64,000 nt of DNA. Origin: Ruania albidiflava DSM 18029 (GTDB lineage: Bacteria; Actinomycetota; Actinomycetes; Actinomycetales; Beutenbergiaceae). The stretch lies in contig NZ_ATWL01000007.1 of assembly GCF_000421225.1 (NCBI RefSeq), positions 124,001-188,000 on the forward strand, read 5' to 3'. Numbering within the stretch: position 1 is the first letter of the stretch; every line of letters begins with the position of its first letter. Shown here in pieces: positions 27,096-37,197 of this stretch. A model generated the notes under the pieces. It worked only from the letters and a program-made list of their open reading frames with translations, was not told where the DNA came from and made no database searches. Position numbers and translations under genes: made by a program.

Positions 27096-28373
27096 ATGCT
27101 CGATCTCATCGGCGAGGCCGCCGCCTATCTGTCCGCCCCCGCGGGTCGGGCACGGTGGCAGGACACCTGGACGATGAAGCGCACCCGCCGTGAGGCGATG
27201 GGGCACCTCGCCAGCGCCTACGCCTCCTGGTTGCGCACCGTCTGCGGTGTGCTGGTCACCGTCGTGGCCCTCGGCGGGGCGTTCCTGCTCGGCCGAGGCG
27301 CAGGAGACCTGAGCGGTCCTGGCGGTCTGGTCGCCGTGCTCACCATGGTCGGGGGAGTGGTCCTGCTGCTGGCCGCTCTGGTGGGCGCCGGGTATGTGCT
27401 GCTGACCGGCACCCGGCTGGTCGGTGCGTTGCGCACCTGGAGCGCGGCCCGGGCCGACGACGGCGGACCCGGGGTGGGCAAGGTGCTCACCCCTGCCGTG
27501 ATGGTGCGGCTGGTGCTCGCGCTGCTCGCCCTGCTCAGCGGCCTCGCCGTGGTGCTGGTCCGCACCGACGTGCTCAACCTCGATCTGCCCCTGACCGCGG
27601 GCGGGGCACCGGACGAAGCCGGTCAGACGTTGTGGGCGTGGTTCGCTGCGGTGATCGCCATGGCGAGCGGACTGGCCGCAGGCAGTGGTGCGGTCCGAGC
27701 GGGACTGGCCGTCCGCCGTCGACCCCGGACCAGGAGAGCCGCACCAGCGGCACAGGCCGCTGCCTCCCAGCAGCAGTACGCTCCTCAGCCCGGTGGTGGC
27801 ATGTCGAGCGGAGCCGGCGGTGCGACGGCACCCGGGGGGTTGGACCTGGCCACCAGCGCACCGGCAGGTGCGGGGGCTCCCACGGGTGCAGCGGGCTGGC
27901 AGCCGCCGGCGACCATGGAGCAGCCGGTGCCCGTGGAGCAGCCGGTGCCCCCGTCAGCACCCGGATCGTCGGCCGAGGAGCAGTGGGCCGAGACCCGAAA
28001 GGTCGGCGACCTGCCCGCCGAGGCCCGCCCCACCGCGGAGCCGATGACCACCGCGCTGCGCGCAGTGCTGGCCGATGGACGCACCATCGCCGCCGAGGGG
28101 CTCACCCTGCTCGGGCGGTCGCCCGCCGGGCGTGCCGGTGAGCAGGTGGCCGCAGTGGTCGCGGTCGAGGACGCTGCGGTGTCCAAGACGCACCTGGCGA
28201 TCCGGCTGGAGGGCGCCCAGGGCTGGGTGACCGACCGGGCATCGACGAACGGGTCGGTGCTGGTCCGTGACGGCAACCACGAGACGCTCACCCCCTGGCA
28301 GGAGGTGCTGCTCGCAGCCGGTGACCGGCTCCTGCTCGGCACGTCGACGGTGCAGATAGAGGCGGCCAGCTGA
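27096..28373 (+). CDS. Membrane protein with C-terminal FHA domain
   Basis: The 425-residue protein has four TM helices (within about 48-205), a Gln/Ala/Gly/Pro-rich cytoplasmic linker (about 210-310) containing a short EQPVPVEQPVP repeat, and a C-terminal FHA domain (about 325-422; LLGRSP, SKTHLAI, DRASTNGS). It is a probable membrane-bound phosphothreonine reader linked to the kinase encoded at 11.7-13.2 kb. AGGAG lies 5 nt before the ATG. It follows the LarA-like gene closely. Confidence 0.82.
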   Translation: MLDLIGEAAAYLSAPAGRARWQDTWTMKRTRREAMGHLASAYASWLRTVCGVLVTVVALGGAFLLGRGAGDLSGPGGLVAVLTMVGGVVLLLAALVGAGYVLLTGTRLVGALRTWSAARADDGGPGVGKVLTPAVMVRLVLALLALLSGLAVVLVRTDVLNLDLPLTAGGAPDEAGQTLWAWFAAVIAMASGLAAGSGAVRAGLAVRRRPRTRRAAPAAQAAASQQQYAPQPGGGMSSGAGGATAPGGLDLATSAPAGAGAPTGAAGWQPPATMEQPVPVEQPVPPSAPGSSAEEQWAETRKVGDLPAEARPTAEPMTTALRAVLADGRTIAAEGLTLLGRSPAGRAGEQVAAVVAVEDAAVSKTHLAIRLEGAQGWVTDRASTNGSVLVRDGNHETLTPWQEVLLAAGDRLLLGTSTVQIEAAS

Positions 28374-28380
28374 TCGGTGG

Positions 28381-28386
28381 TACGGT
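28381..28386 (+). promoter_or_regulatory. Extended -10 promoter of the leuA leader
   Basis: TGG directly followed by TACGGT forms an extended -10 (TGN-TACGGT). It ends 7 nt before the leader-peptide ATG at 28394, so the leader would be translated from a leaderless 5' end. Confidence 0.5.
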
Positions 28387-28393
28387 GGCCAGC

Positions 28394-30260
<1,867 letters not shown>

Positions 30261-30263
30261 CCC

Positions 30264-30345
30264 CCCCAGTTCGCGAACGCTCTGGTTTGCGGTGTGAATC
30301 GGTTCAGCAGCCGCGAAGGCGAGCGTTCGCGATGGGGTGGTGGGG
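30264..30345 (+). repeat. REP-like palindromic repeat, copy 1
   Basis: Arms TCGCGAACGCTC (30271-30282) and GAGCGTTCGCGA (30321-30332) are perfectly complementary, with a 38-nt interior that includes GAATCGGTTCAGCAGCCGCG. A C-run precedes and a G-rich run follows. A second copy in the same orientation lies about 222 nt downstream. Confidence 0.8.
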
Positions 30346-30435
30346 ACTAGCTCCCGCTTGGTCGACCATCCCTTCGGCCGCGGGCGTTCGGTGGCGGCGC
30401 GGAGGGTCGCGACCCGGCCCTCCCGTGACCATCGA

Positions 30436-30480
30436 ACAAGGGCGCCGCACGGAGCCACCCGGCTCCGGCGGCGCCCTTGT
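30436..30480. terminator. Hairpin terminator between leuA and the MFS gene
   Basis: ACAAGGGCGCCGC (30436-30448) pairs perfectly with GCGGCGCCCTTGT (30468-30480), with an inner GGAGCC/GGCTCC stem. It lies between convergent genes and may terminate transcription from both sides. It is flanked by the two REP-like copies. Confidence 0.65.
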
Positions 30481-30486
30481 CACTCC

Positions 30487-30564
30487 CAGGGTTCGCGAAC
30501 GCTCTGGTTCGCGACCTGAATCGGTTCAGCAGCCGCGGAGGGGAGCGTTCGCGAGGGGGGTGGG
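30487..30564 (+). repeat. REP-like palindromic repeat, copy 2
   Basis: TTCGCGAACGCTC (30492-30504) and GAGCGTTCGCGA (30543-30554) form the arms. The interior shares GAATCGGTTCAGCAGCCGCG with copy 1. It ends against the 3' end of the MFS gene. Confidence 0.8.
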
Positions 30565-32001
30565 TCAGGGGGAGAGGCGGCGCCAGAGGCGGTCCCAGGG
30601 CCGCTCGGTCACCGCTATCAGCACTTGCTCTCCTGAGGCCAGCCGCGCCAGCGACCGAGCCCGGGCACCGAGCAGCACCAGCACCATCGCCGTCGTGGAG
30701 AACAACCCGGCCACGGCGATCACCCCCAGTGCCCACCGGTAGTCGCCCAGGGCGGCGGGAGCGCCACCTGCACTCAGGTCGAGCACGACGCCGACGACGA
30801 TCGCCACCACCATCGACCCCAGGAACCCGCCCGCATTCACCAGCCCGGTGGCGGTGGCCATCGTCCGAGGGCTGTTGTAGTCCCGCGCCAGGTGGAACCC
30901 GATCTGCGAACCAGGCACCCCGGTGGCCAGCAGCGCCAGCACCAGGCCGATGACCACAGTCGGTGGCCGGCCACCAGGCCAGAGCACCAGCGTGCCGATA
31001 CCCAGGATGCAGATCAGGGCCACAGCGAGACCCATCGCGGTGCGCCACTCCGGGCGGCGGCCGGCCAACGGACCGATCACCAGGCTGGAGAGGAGGTTGC
31101 CGAGCACGTACACCGACAGCAGCGACGCAGCGGCGGCGTCGTCGTACCCCAGCCCCTCGGTCAGGTAGGGGTACCCCCACACCAGGGACACCACGGTGCC
31201 CGCCGTCATCGTGCCCTGGTGCAACCAGAACGCCAACCGGGTCTCCCGGCGGGCCCAAGCCACGCGCATCGTGCCGGTCGGCCGGGCGGGGCGGGTGACG
31301 CCGGCGGCGGTGCTGGCGGCGGTCTGGTCCGGGTCGCGGCGCGAGCCGGTCGCGCTCGCCGACCCGTCCTCCTCACCCGTGTCGGTGCGGAACGGAGCAG
31401 CGACCGCCGGGCGGAGCAGCAGCAGCGCATAAGCCACGGAGATGCCACCGGTGATCAGGAACGTCTTCGTCCAGCCAAGAGCGCCCAGCGCGAGCACCAG
31501 CGGCACGGTCGCGGCAAAGTTGCCGAGCATGCCGACCAGCCCGGTCGCCATCGTCAGCACCGCGTAGCGCCGCCGCGGGAACCAGCCAGCCACCAGGCGG
31601 AGCACGGCGATGAACACCATGGCATCGCCCACCCCGAGCAGCGCCCGGGCCAGCAGCGCCACCGGGTAGGAGGTGGCGACGGCGAACACCAGCTGCGCCG
31701 TGCCCATCACCACGGTCGCCACCAGCAGCACCCGCCGTGGGCCGAACCGGTCGATGGCCAGTCCGGCGGGTACCTGCATGGCGGCGTACAGGCCGAGCTG
31801 GACCATGATGAAGCTGCCCAGCTCGGTGGCGGAGATGTCCCACCGGGCCACCGCCTGCGGGCCGGCCACCCCGAGCGAGGTGCGGTGCACCATGCCGAAG
31901 AAGTACACGCCGACCGCGAGCAGCCAGACCAACCAGGCGGAGCGGCGGGCCGCATCCTCGATGCGGGAGAAGTGGCTGGTCACGGTGGCCCATTCTCTCA
32001 C
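30565..32001 (-). CDS. Major facilitator superfamily transporter
   Basis: The protein has 478 residues from the GTG at 32001, with twelve predicted TM helices and the MFS loop motif AIDRFGPRR between helices 2 and 3. A long polar loop (SASATGSRRDPDQTAAS region) separates the two six-helix halves. Substrate unknown; the N-terminal half resembles nitrate/hexuronate-type MFS proteins only in general features. AGGAAG lies 5 nt before the GTG at 32001. A further GTG at 31983 and a longer frame to 32067 are alternatives. It is convergent with leuA. Confidence 0.85.
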   Translation of the reverse strand: MREWATVTSHFSRIEDAARRSAWLVWLLAVGVYFFGMVHRTSLGVAGPQAVARWDISATELGSFIMVQLGLYAAMQVPAGLAIDRFGPRRVLLVATVVMGTAQLVFAVATSYPVALLARALLGVGDAMVFIAVLRLVAGWFPRRRYAVLTMATGLVGMLGNFAATVPLVLALGALGWTKTFLITGGISVAYALLLLRPAVAAPFRTDTGEEDGSASATGSRRDPDQTAASTAAGVTRPARPTGTMRVAWARRETRLAFWLHQGTMTAGTVVSLVWGYPYLTEGLGYDDAAAASLLSVYVLGNLLSSLVIGPLAGRRPEWRTAMGLAVALICILGIGTLVLWPGGRPPTVVIGLVLALLATGVPGSQIGFHLARDYNSPRTMATATGLVNAGGFLGSMVVAIVVGVVLDLSAGGAPAALGDYRWALGVIAVAGLFSTTAMVLVLLGARARSLARLASGEQVLIAVTERPWDRLWRRLSP

Positions 32002-32421
32002 CCCGGCTTCCTGGCCGCTGCTGTCGGCAATGTCCGGACACACCCCTGGCGCCTCCGCCGCCGTCACGGCTCATACGGACCACTATTCGTCAGCGGATCG
32101 CCTCATCGGGGTACACACTCAAATAGTGAGCGGCGTTGGGGCCGTCTCCGAGCGAATGGGGTCGGATCATGGGGAGCTTGACGGCATGCCGGAATGGTTG
32201 ACTGTGAGCTTCAAGGCCTACAGTCGGGGGTAGCGTCGCCGACGAGGTTGCCCATGGTGGGTCTGCGGTTCGACCGCGTTGATTGGCTGCGCTGCTGCTA
32301 CGGCCGCGTTGGCAGCGGCTCACGCGTATCTGAATGAACGCGGAGGAGTCTGTCCATCCGGTCAGAGGTTGGAGCTGCGGTGGGCCACCTATAGTCCGTT
32401 GGCTTTTCCAACAAGTATCGG

Positions 32422-32661
32422 GTGCATGTTCTGATTGAGGCGAATAGGTGGTTGGTCGGATTGTACAAGCTTCGGCAAGCGGCGCTTGGTACTGCAGCGC
32501 TAACGCTGACCAACTTCGCTGTTGTGGCGGTAACGGCCAGTTCGCTGCTTGAGGCTGTTCGTACCGTACTGTTGCCGTGCGCCATCGGCGGCGGGGCGAT
32601 ACTCACCGTGCTGTACTTCTCAGATCGTTCGGCACAGCGACGTCGGGCACGACCAGAGTGA
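32422..32661 (+). CDS. Doubtful small hydrophobic protein
   Basis: A 79-codon frame from a GTG has two hydrophobic stretches (ALTLTNFAVVAVTASSLLEA and LLPCAIGGGAILTVLYF) and a basic tail. No ribosome binding site is visible. The frame is open only from 32395 (TAG at 32392-32394). It could be a small membrane protein or the remnant of one. Confidence 0.25.
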   Translation: MHVLIEANRWLVGLYKLRQAALGTAALTLTNFAVVAVTASSLLEAVRTVLLPCAIGGGAILTVLYFSDRSAQRRRARPE

Positions 32662-32854
32662 CGTCGTCGGGTTGTCACTGCCCCAGATCTGTCGGCTGGC
32701 TGAGTCAGGATCAGCCCCATCTGGCCAGAGGTGCGGTGGCGGGGCCATTCATCACCGGATGAATCTCTCGGGCACGGCACCACTCCGCTGACGTTTCGCG
32801 GCGCCGTCACCGGAGACACCGCGCGTCTGCAGGGGGCTTGTCGGTCCGATAGGT

Positions 32855-32860
32855 GACAAT
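32855..32860 (+). promoter_or_regulatory. -10 element GACAAT, leaderless start of recO
   Basis: GACAAT ends 6 nt before the recO GTG at 32867, the same spacing as other leaderless starts of the window. Confidence 0.4.
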
Positions 32861-32866
32861 GGGAAG

Positions 32867-33598
32867 GTGAAGCTCTACCGGGACGAGGCGATCGTGCTGC
32901 GCACCCACAAGCTGGGTGAGGCCGACCGGATCGTCACGTTGCTGACCCGCCGCTATGGGCAGGTGCGCGGGGTGGCCAAGGGGGTGCGCCGCACCAGCTC
33001 GAAGTTCGGCGCCCGGCTGGAACCGTTCAGCGTGATCGACGTGCAGCTCTACGCCGGCCGGAACCTGGACGTGATCACCCAGGTGGAGACCCTCGCTCCG
33101 CACGGTCGCCCGCTGGGCGGGGACTATGCCCGCTACACCACTGCCACCGCCATGGTGGAGACCGCCGGGCGGCTCACCGAGATCCCTGGCGAACCGGCCA
33201 CCCAGCAGTACCTGCTGCTCTCCGGCGCGCTTGCCGCGCTCGCCGAGCAGCGCCACCCGGCCACCCTGATCCTGGACTCCTACCTGCTGCGCGCGCTGGC
33301 GATCGGCGGCTGGGCCCCGTCGTTCACCGAGTGTGCCCGGTGCTCCGCCCCGGGTCCGCACCGGGCGTTCGCGCCGGCGCTGGGCGGTGCGGTCTGTGGG
33401 GACTGCCGCCCGCCCGGTTCGGCAGCGCCCGCCCCGGAGACGTTCACCCTGCTCGGTGCGCTGCTCGCGGGGGACTGGCCGCTGGCCGAGGCCAGCGAGG
33501 ACCGGCACCGCACCGAGGCCTCCGGGCTGGTGGCCGTCTACACCCAGTGGCACCTGGAGCGTCAGCTGCGCTCGTTGCGGCTGGTGGAGCGGGCGTGA
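32867..33598 (+). CDS. recO: DNA repair protein RecO
   Basis: The 243-residue protein has an N-terminal OB fold (about 1-80; [34 protein letters not shown]) and a C-terminal helical domain with a four-Cys zinc site (CARC and CGDC). RecO helps load RecA onto SSB-coated DNA in the RecFOR pathway. The stop overlaps the uppS GTG by 4 nt; recO-uppS is a conserved actinobacterial pair. Confidence 0.95.
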   Translation: MKLYRDEAIVLRTHKLGEADRIVTLLTRRYGQVRGVAKGVRRTSSKFGARLEPFSVIDVQLYAGRNLDVITQVETLAPHGRPLGGDYARYTTATAMVETAGRLTEIPGEPATQQYLLLSGALAALAEQRHPATLILDSYLLRALAIGGWAPSFTECARCSAPGPHRAFAPALGGAVCGDCRPPGSAAPAPETFTLLGALLAGDWPLAEASEDRHRTEASGLVAVYTQWHLERQLRSLRLVERA

Positions 33599-34395
33599 GA
33601 CCAGCCGCACACCAGCACCACCCGGTCGCGCCCCCACCACATCCCTCCGGCGCCCGCCCGCCGGCGATCCCTGCCGAGCTGGTACCCCGACACGTGGCGA
33701 TCGTGATGGACGGCAACGGCCGGTGGGCCAACGCCCGCGGACTCACCCGCAACCAGGGGCACGCCGCCGGGGAAGCGGTGCTGCTGGACGTGGTGGCCGG
33801 TGCCATCGAGCTGGGCATCAGCCACATCAGCGCCTACGCCTTCTCCACCGAGAACTGGAAGCGGTCACCCTCTGAGGTGCGCTACCTGATGGGCTTCAAC
33901 CGGGACGTGCTGCGCCGCCGCCGGGACGAGATGAACGACTGGGGGGTGCGGGTGCGCTGGGCCGGTCGCCGTCCCCGCCTGTGGCGCTCGGTGATCACCG
34001 AGCTGGAGGAGGCCGAACGGCTCACCGCCGGCAACTCCACCTGCACGCTGACCATGTGCGTCAACTACGGCGGCCGGGCGGAGATCACCGACGCGGTCCG
34101 GGCGATCGGCCGCGAGGTCGCCGCCGGGCGGCTGGACCCCGACCGGATCACCGAACGCACCCTCGCCCGGCACCTGGACGAGCCGGACATGCCGGACGTG
34201 GACCTGTTCCTGCGCACCTCCGGGGAGCAGCGCACCTCCAACTTCCTCATCTGGCAGTCCGCCTACGCCGAGATGGTCTTCCTGGACAAGCACTGGCCGG
34301 ACTGCGACCGCCGGGACCTGTGGGCCGCCGCCGAGATCTACGCCAGCCGGGACCGCAGGTACGGCGGAGCCCAGGACCGGCCCGCCGCCCGCTGA
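33595..34395 (+). CDS. uppS: Isoprenyl (polyprenyl) transferase, UppS family
   Basis: The 266-residue cis-prenyltransferase makes long-chain polyprenyl diphosphate, the lipid carrier for cell-wall synthesis. The catalytic Asp39 is in [10 protein letters not shown]. Other motifs are [11 protein letters not shown] and [15 protein letters not shown]. The GTG at 33595 overlaps the recO stop. An N-terminal Pro/His-rich extension of about 25 residues precedes the conserved domain. The 3' end is only 8 nt from the convergent DedA gene. Confidence 0.95.
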   Translation: MRPAAHQHHPVAPPPHPSGARPPAIPAELVPRHVAIVMDGNGRWANARGLTRNQGHAAGEAVLLDVVAGAIELGISHISAYAFSTENWKRSPSEVRYLMGFNRDVLRRRRDEMNDWGVRVRWAGRRPRLWRSVITELEEAERLTAGNSTCTLTMCVNYGGRAEITDAVRAIGREVAAGRLDPDRITERTLARHLDEPDMPDVDLFLRTSGEQRTSNFLIWQSAYAEMVFLDKHWPDCDRRDLWAAAEIYASRDRRYGGAQDRPAAR

Positions 34396-34403
34396 CCTGC
34401 GGC

Positions 34404-34943
34404 TCAGTGCACCTCGGCGGGCACCTGCTCGGCCGCTGCCCGGCTGCGCCGCCGGCGCACCAGCACCACGCCTGCCACTGCGCCGAGCACCAGCACCACG
34501 ATCACGGCGATCCCCAGCGGACTGCCGGCAGCCGCCGCCAGCGCAGCCTCCCACACGGCGAACCCGATGGAGGCATAGATCAGCCCCCACGCGATCGCCC
34601 CGGGAACCTGCGCGAGGGCGTACTTCCACCAGGTGATCCGCAGCACCCCGGCACCGGTCTGCACCATCGACTGGAAACCCACGGTCAGGTAGCAGACCGG
34701 CACGATCAGCAGGCCCCAGCGGCGGATCGCCTCGATGCCGGCATCGGCGCCGCCACCGGCGAGCCAGGCGTGCACCCGGCCCAGCCGCCCGGTCGGGTTG
34801 GTGCGCCGCAGCGCCTGGTCGGTGGGGATGCGCCCGATCCAGTACATCAGCTGCCCACGCAGCCAGCCGCCCACACTGAGGGCGGTCAGCGCCACCGCGA
34901 ACGGAAGGCTGCTGAGAAAATCGGGCACGCCGTCTCCGTCCAT
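34404..34943 (-). CDS. DedA/VTT-family membrane protein
   Basis: The 179-residue protein looks like a short DedA-type (SNARE-associated/VTT) protein: a LSVGGWLRGQLMYWIGR segment, then RRWGLLIVPVCYLTVGFQ, the TWWKYALAQVPGAIAWG region, and a C-terminal TM helix followed by a basic tail. DedA proteins are linked to lipid scrambling and membrane homeostasis. The start is an ATG at 34943. It is convergent with uppS and 120 nt from the zur stop. Confidence 0.75.
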   Translation of the reverse strand: MDGDGVPDFLSSLPFAVALTALSVGGWLRGQLMYWIGRIPTDQALRRTNPTGRLGRVHAWLAGGGADAGIEAIRRWGLLIVPVCYLTVGFQSMVQTGAGVLRITWWKYALAQVPGAIAWGLIYASIGFAVWEAALAAAAGSPLGIAVIVVLVLGAVAGVVLVRRRRSRAAAEQVPAEVH

Positions 34944-35063
34944 CGCTTGCAGTTACCGGGCGCGCAGCACCTGGGGGCTGACCCGCAACCATGTTATCGC
35001 AACATCAGTGTTGCTGAAGTGGCTCCGGTCACCCAGCGAGGGGGCGCGGCCGCCCGCGCGTGA

Positions 35064-35453
35064 TCACTCCTTGGCGGCGCACTCCGCGCAGGTGCCGAAC
35101 AGCTCCACAGTGTGCTCCACGCCGGTGAACCCGTGCTCGGCGCCCATCCGCGCTGCCCAGTTCTCCACAGTGGCGGCATCCAGCTCCACTGTGGCCCCGC
35201 ACTCCCGGCAGACCAGGTGGTGATGGTGGTGCCGGGTGAGGCACTTGCGATACAGGGACTCGCCGTCGGCGGCGCGCAGCACGTCCACCTCACCGCGTTC
35301 GGCGAGGACCTGCATGGTCCGGTACACGGTGGCCAGGCCGATCTCCTCACCACGGTCCCGGAGCATCTCGTGCAGCTGCTGGGCGCTGCGGAAGTCATCG
35401 GTCCCGTCCAACAGCTCCGCCACCGCGGTCCGCTGGCGGGTCATGCGTTGCAC
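35064..35453 (-). CDS. zur: Fur-family regulator, probably Zur
   Basis: The 129-residue Fur-type repressor has an N-terminal winged helix (MTRQRTAVAELL, then GLATVYRTMQVLAERGEVD), the metal-binding HHHHHLVCRECG and a C-terminal CAEC pair, giving the two CxxC structural zinc motifs. The position after znuB in a zinc-uptake operon suggests Zur over Fur. The GTG at 35453 has GGAGG 7 nt upstream; an ATG at 35444 overlaps the znuB stop and is the alternative. It probably autoregulates through the znuA operator. Confidence 0.88.
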   Translation of the reverse strand: MQRMTRQRTAVAELLDGTDDFRSAQQLHEMLRDRGEEIGLATVYRTMQVLAERGEVDVLRAADGESLYRKCLTRHHHHHLVCRECGATVELDAATVENWAARMGAEHGFTGVEHTVELFGTCAECAAKE

Positions 35454-36382
35454 TGGCCTACCTCCTGCTCGGAAAGACTGACGTCGTCCGGGACATCCGG
35501 GTGCGGGTCGGCGTGCTGGTGCCGCCGGCGGGGCCGGACGACGGTGCGGACGATGGCCACTCCAGCGTAGACGGTCACTGCGAGCACCACGATGGTCGCC
35601 CCCGGAGCGAGCGGCTGGGTGAAGGTGATCAGCAACCCGCCCACGCACAGCAGGGCGCCCAGGCCCATCGCCAGGGTCATCGTGCGCCGGAACGAGCTGG
35701 TCAGCTGCTGGGCGATCGCCACCGGGACGATCATCAGGGCACTGACCAGCAGCAGCCCCACCACCCGCATCGCGATCGTCACGGTCAGCGCTGCCACCAC
35801 GGCGATCGCCAGGTTCACCACCCGCACCGGCAGCCCGGCTGAGCGGGCGAACTCCTCGTCCTGGCTCACCGCGAACAGCACGGTCCGCCCACCCAGACCC
35901 ACCACGAGGATGACGGCGGCACCCACCATGGTCGTGACCAGCTCGCTGGGGGAGACGGTCGCCAAGGAACCGAACAGGTAGCCCATCAGGTTCGCGTTCG
36001 TGCCGCCGGCCACGCCGATCAGCACCACGCCGCCGGCGATGCCGCCGTAGAAGAGCAGCGCCAGGGCCACGTCCCCGCTGGTCCTGCCCCGGGCGCTGAC
36101 CACGTCGATCAGGATCGCGCCGATCACCGCGGCGACGACGGCGCCCAGGACTGCGTAGGCATCGTTGGGTTCGGCATGGGTCCGGGCCCCGACGAGCCAA
36201 CCCATCGCCACGCCGGTCAGGGCCACGTGGCCGACCCCGTCGCCGAGCAGGGACAGGCGCCGTTGCACCAGGTAGGTGCCCACCACTGGGGCGCTCACCC
36301 CGACCACCAGGGCGGTGAGCAGGCTGCGCTGCAGCAACGGGGAGGACAGGGCCGTGGACATCAGCTCCCACCAGGCGTTCAT
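35441..36382 (-). CDS. znuB: Zinc ABC transporter permease
   Basis: The 313-residue permease is of the ABC-3 family with about eight TM helices; the conserved RRLSLLGDGVGHVALTGVA segment is present. It has a His/Asp-rich C-terminal tail (RRRHQHADPHPDVPDD), in keeping with metal handling. The ATG at 36382 overlaps the znuC stop, and its own stop overlaps the start region of zur. The whole operon is tightly packed. Confidence 0.92.
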   Translation of the reverse strand: MNAWWELMSTALSSPLLQRSLLTALVVGVSAPVVGTYLVQRRLSLLGDGVGHVALTGVAMGWLVGARTHAEPNDAYAVLGAVVAAVIGAILIDVVSARGRTSGDVALALLFYGGIAGGVVLIGVAGGTNANLMGYLFGSLATVSPSELVTTMVGAAVILVVGLGGRTVLFAVSQDEEFARSAGLPVRVVNLAIAVVAALTVTIAMRVVGLLLVSALMIVPVAIAQQLTSSFRRTMTLAMGLGALLCVGGLLITFTQPLAPGATIVVLAVTVYAGVAIVRTVVRPRRRHQHADPHPDVPDDVSLSEQEVGQCNA

Positions 36383-37197
36383 GGCAGGCTCCGTTGCATC
36401 AGGTGCTCCTCGGCAAGGGTCTGTTCCTCGCCGTGGTCGGCGTGCAGGTGCTGGTGACCCAAGCCCGCGTGTGCGTCTGCGGCCAGGGGAGGGGCGCCGT
36501 CGTGCACGATACGGCCATGCCGCAGCACCACGGCTCGCTGCAGGATCGCCGACATCCCGGCAACCTCGTGCAGCACCACCACGATGGTCATCCCGTCGTG
36601 GTGCAACTGACTGAGCAGCTCGACCAGCGTGTTCTGGGTGGGCGTGTCCACCCCGGCCATCGGCTCGTCCAGCAGCAGCAGGTCGGGCTGACGCACCAGT
36701 GCTCGGGCGATCGCGACCCGCTGCTGCTGTCCGCCGGAGAGGTGCTGCAGTGCAGTGTGCGCCTTCCCGGCCAGGTCCACTGCTTCCAGTGCGGCCAGGG
36801 CACGAGGGCGGGCGCCCCGGTGCAGGCGGAGCGTGCGGCGGTTCAGCAGGCCGGTGAGCACCACCTCCACAGCGGTGGCCGGAACACCGGACGGGGCGGC
36901 CACCCGCTGGGGCACGTACCCGATCCGCTCCCACGGCACCGCCCGGCCCTTGCTCACCGGGGTGCCGAAGATACGCGCCTGCCCGGCGGTCGCGGGGATG
37001 ATGCCGAGCAGGGTGCGCATCAGCGTGGACTTGCCGGAGCCATTGGCCCCGAGCAGCGCCACTGCCTCTCCGGACCGGATGGTCAGGTCCACATCGGACA
37101 GCACCCGGGCGGAGTCATAGGCCACCGAGAGGTGCTCGGCCTGGATCACAGGCGTGCCCGGGGCGGGGCGGGCGGCGGCGGGGTTCGAGGCGTTCAT
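36379..37197 (-). CDS. znuC: Zinc ABC transporter ATP-binding protein
   Basis: The 272-residue ABC ATPase has Walker A GANGSGKST, the signature LSGGQQQRVAIARALV and Walker B LLLLDEPMAGVD. A His-rich C-terminal tail (GLGHQHLHADHGEE) is in line with zinc or manganese uptake systems. The ATG at 37197 overlaps the znuA stop by 4 nt and has GGAG upstream; a GTG at 37203 is the alternative. Confidence 0.93.
   Translation of the reverse strand: MNASNPAAARPAPGTPVIQAEHLSVAYDSARVLSDVDLTIRSGEAVALLGANGSGKSTLMRTLLGIIPATAGQARIFGTPVSKGRAVPWERIGYVPQRVAAPSGVPATAVEVVLTGLLNRRTLRLHRGARPRALAALEAVDLAGKAHTALQHLSGGQQQRVAIARALVRQPDLLLLDEPMAGVDTPTQNTLVELLSQLHHDGMTIVVVLHEVAGMSAILQRAVVLRHGRIVHDGAPPLAADAHAGLGHQHLHADHGEEQTLAEEHLMQRSLP

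Larger units (their letters stand above)
32083..32866. other. Atypical low-GC intergenic stretch
   Basis: About 780 nt between the MFS gene and recO look clearly poorer in GC and codon bias than the surroundings. No recognisable protein or RNA gene is seen apart from one weak small frame (32422-32661). There is no terminal inverted repeat or transposase. It may be a degraded insertion or former gene. The last part holds the recO promoter. Confidence 0.6.

Noticed and set aside
32298-32819. 173-codon minus-strand frame in the low-GC stretch
   Set aside because: The translation has no motif or hydrophobic pattern, and its start overlaps the recO upstream region. Not supported as a gene.
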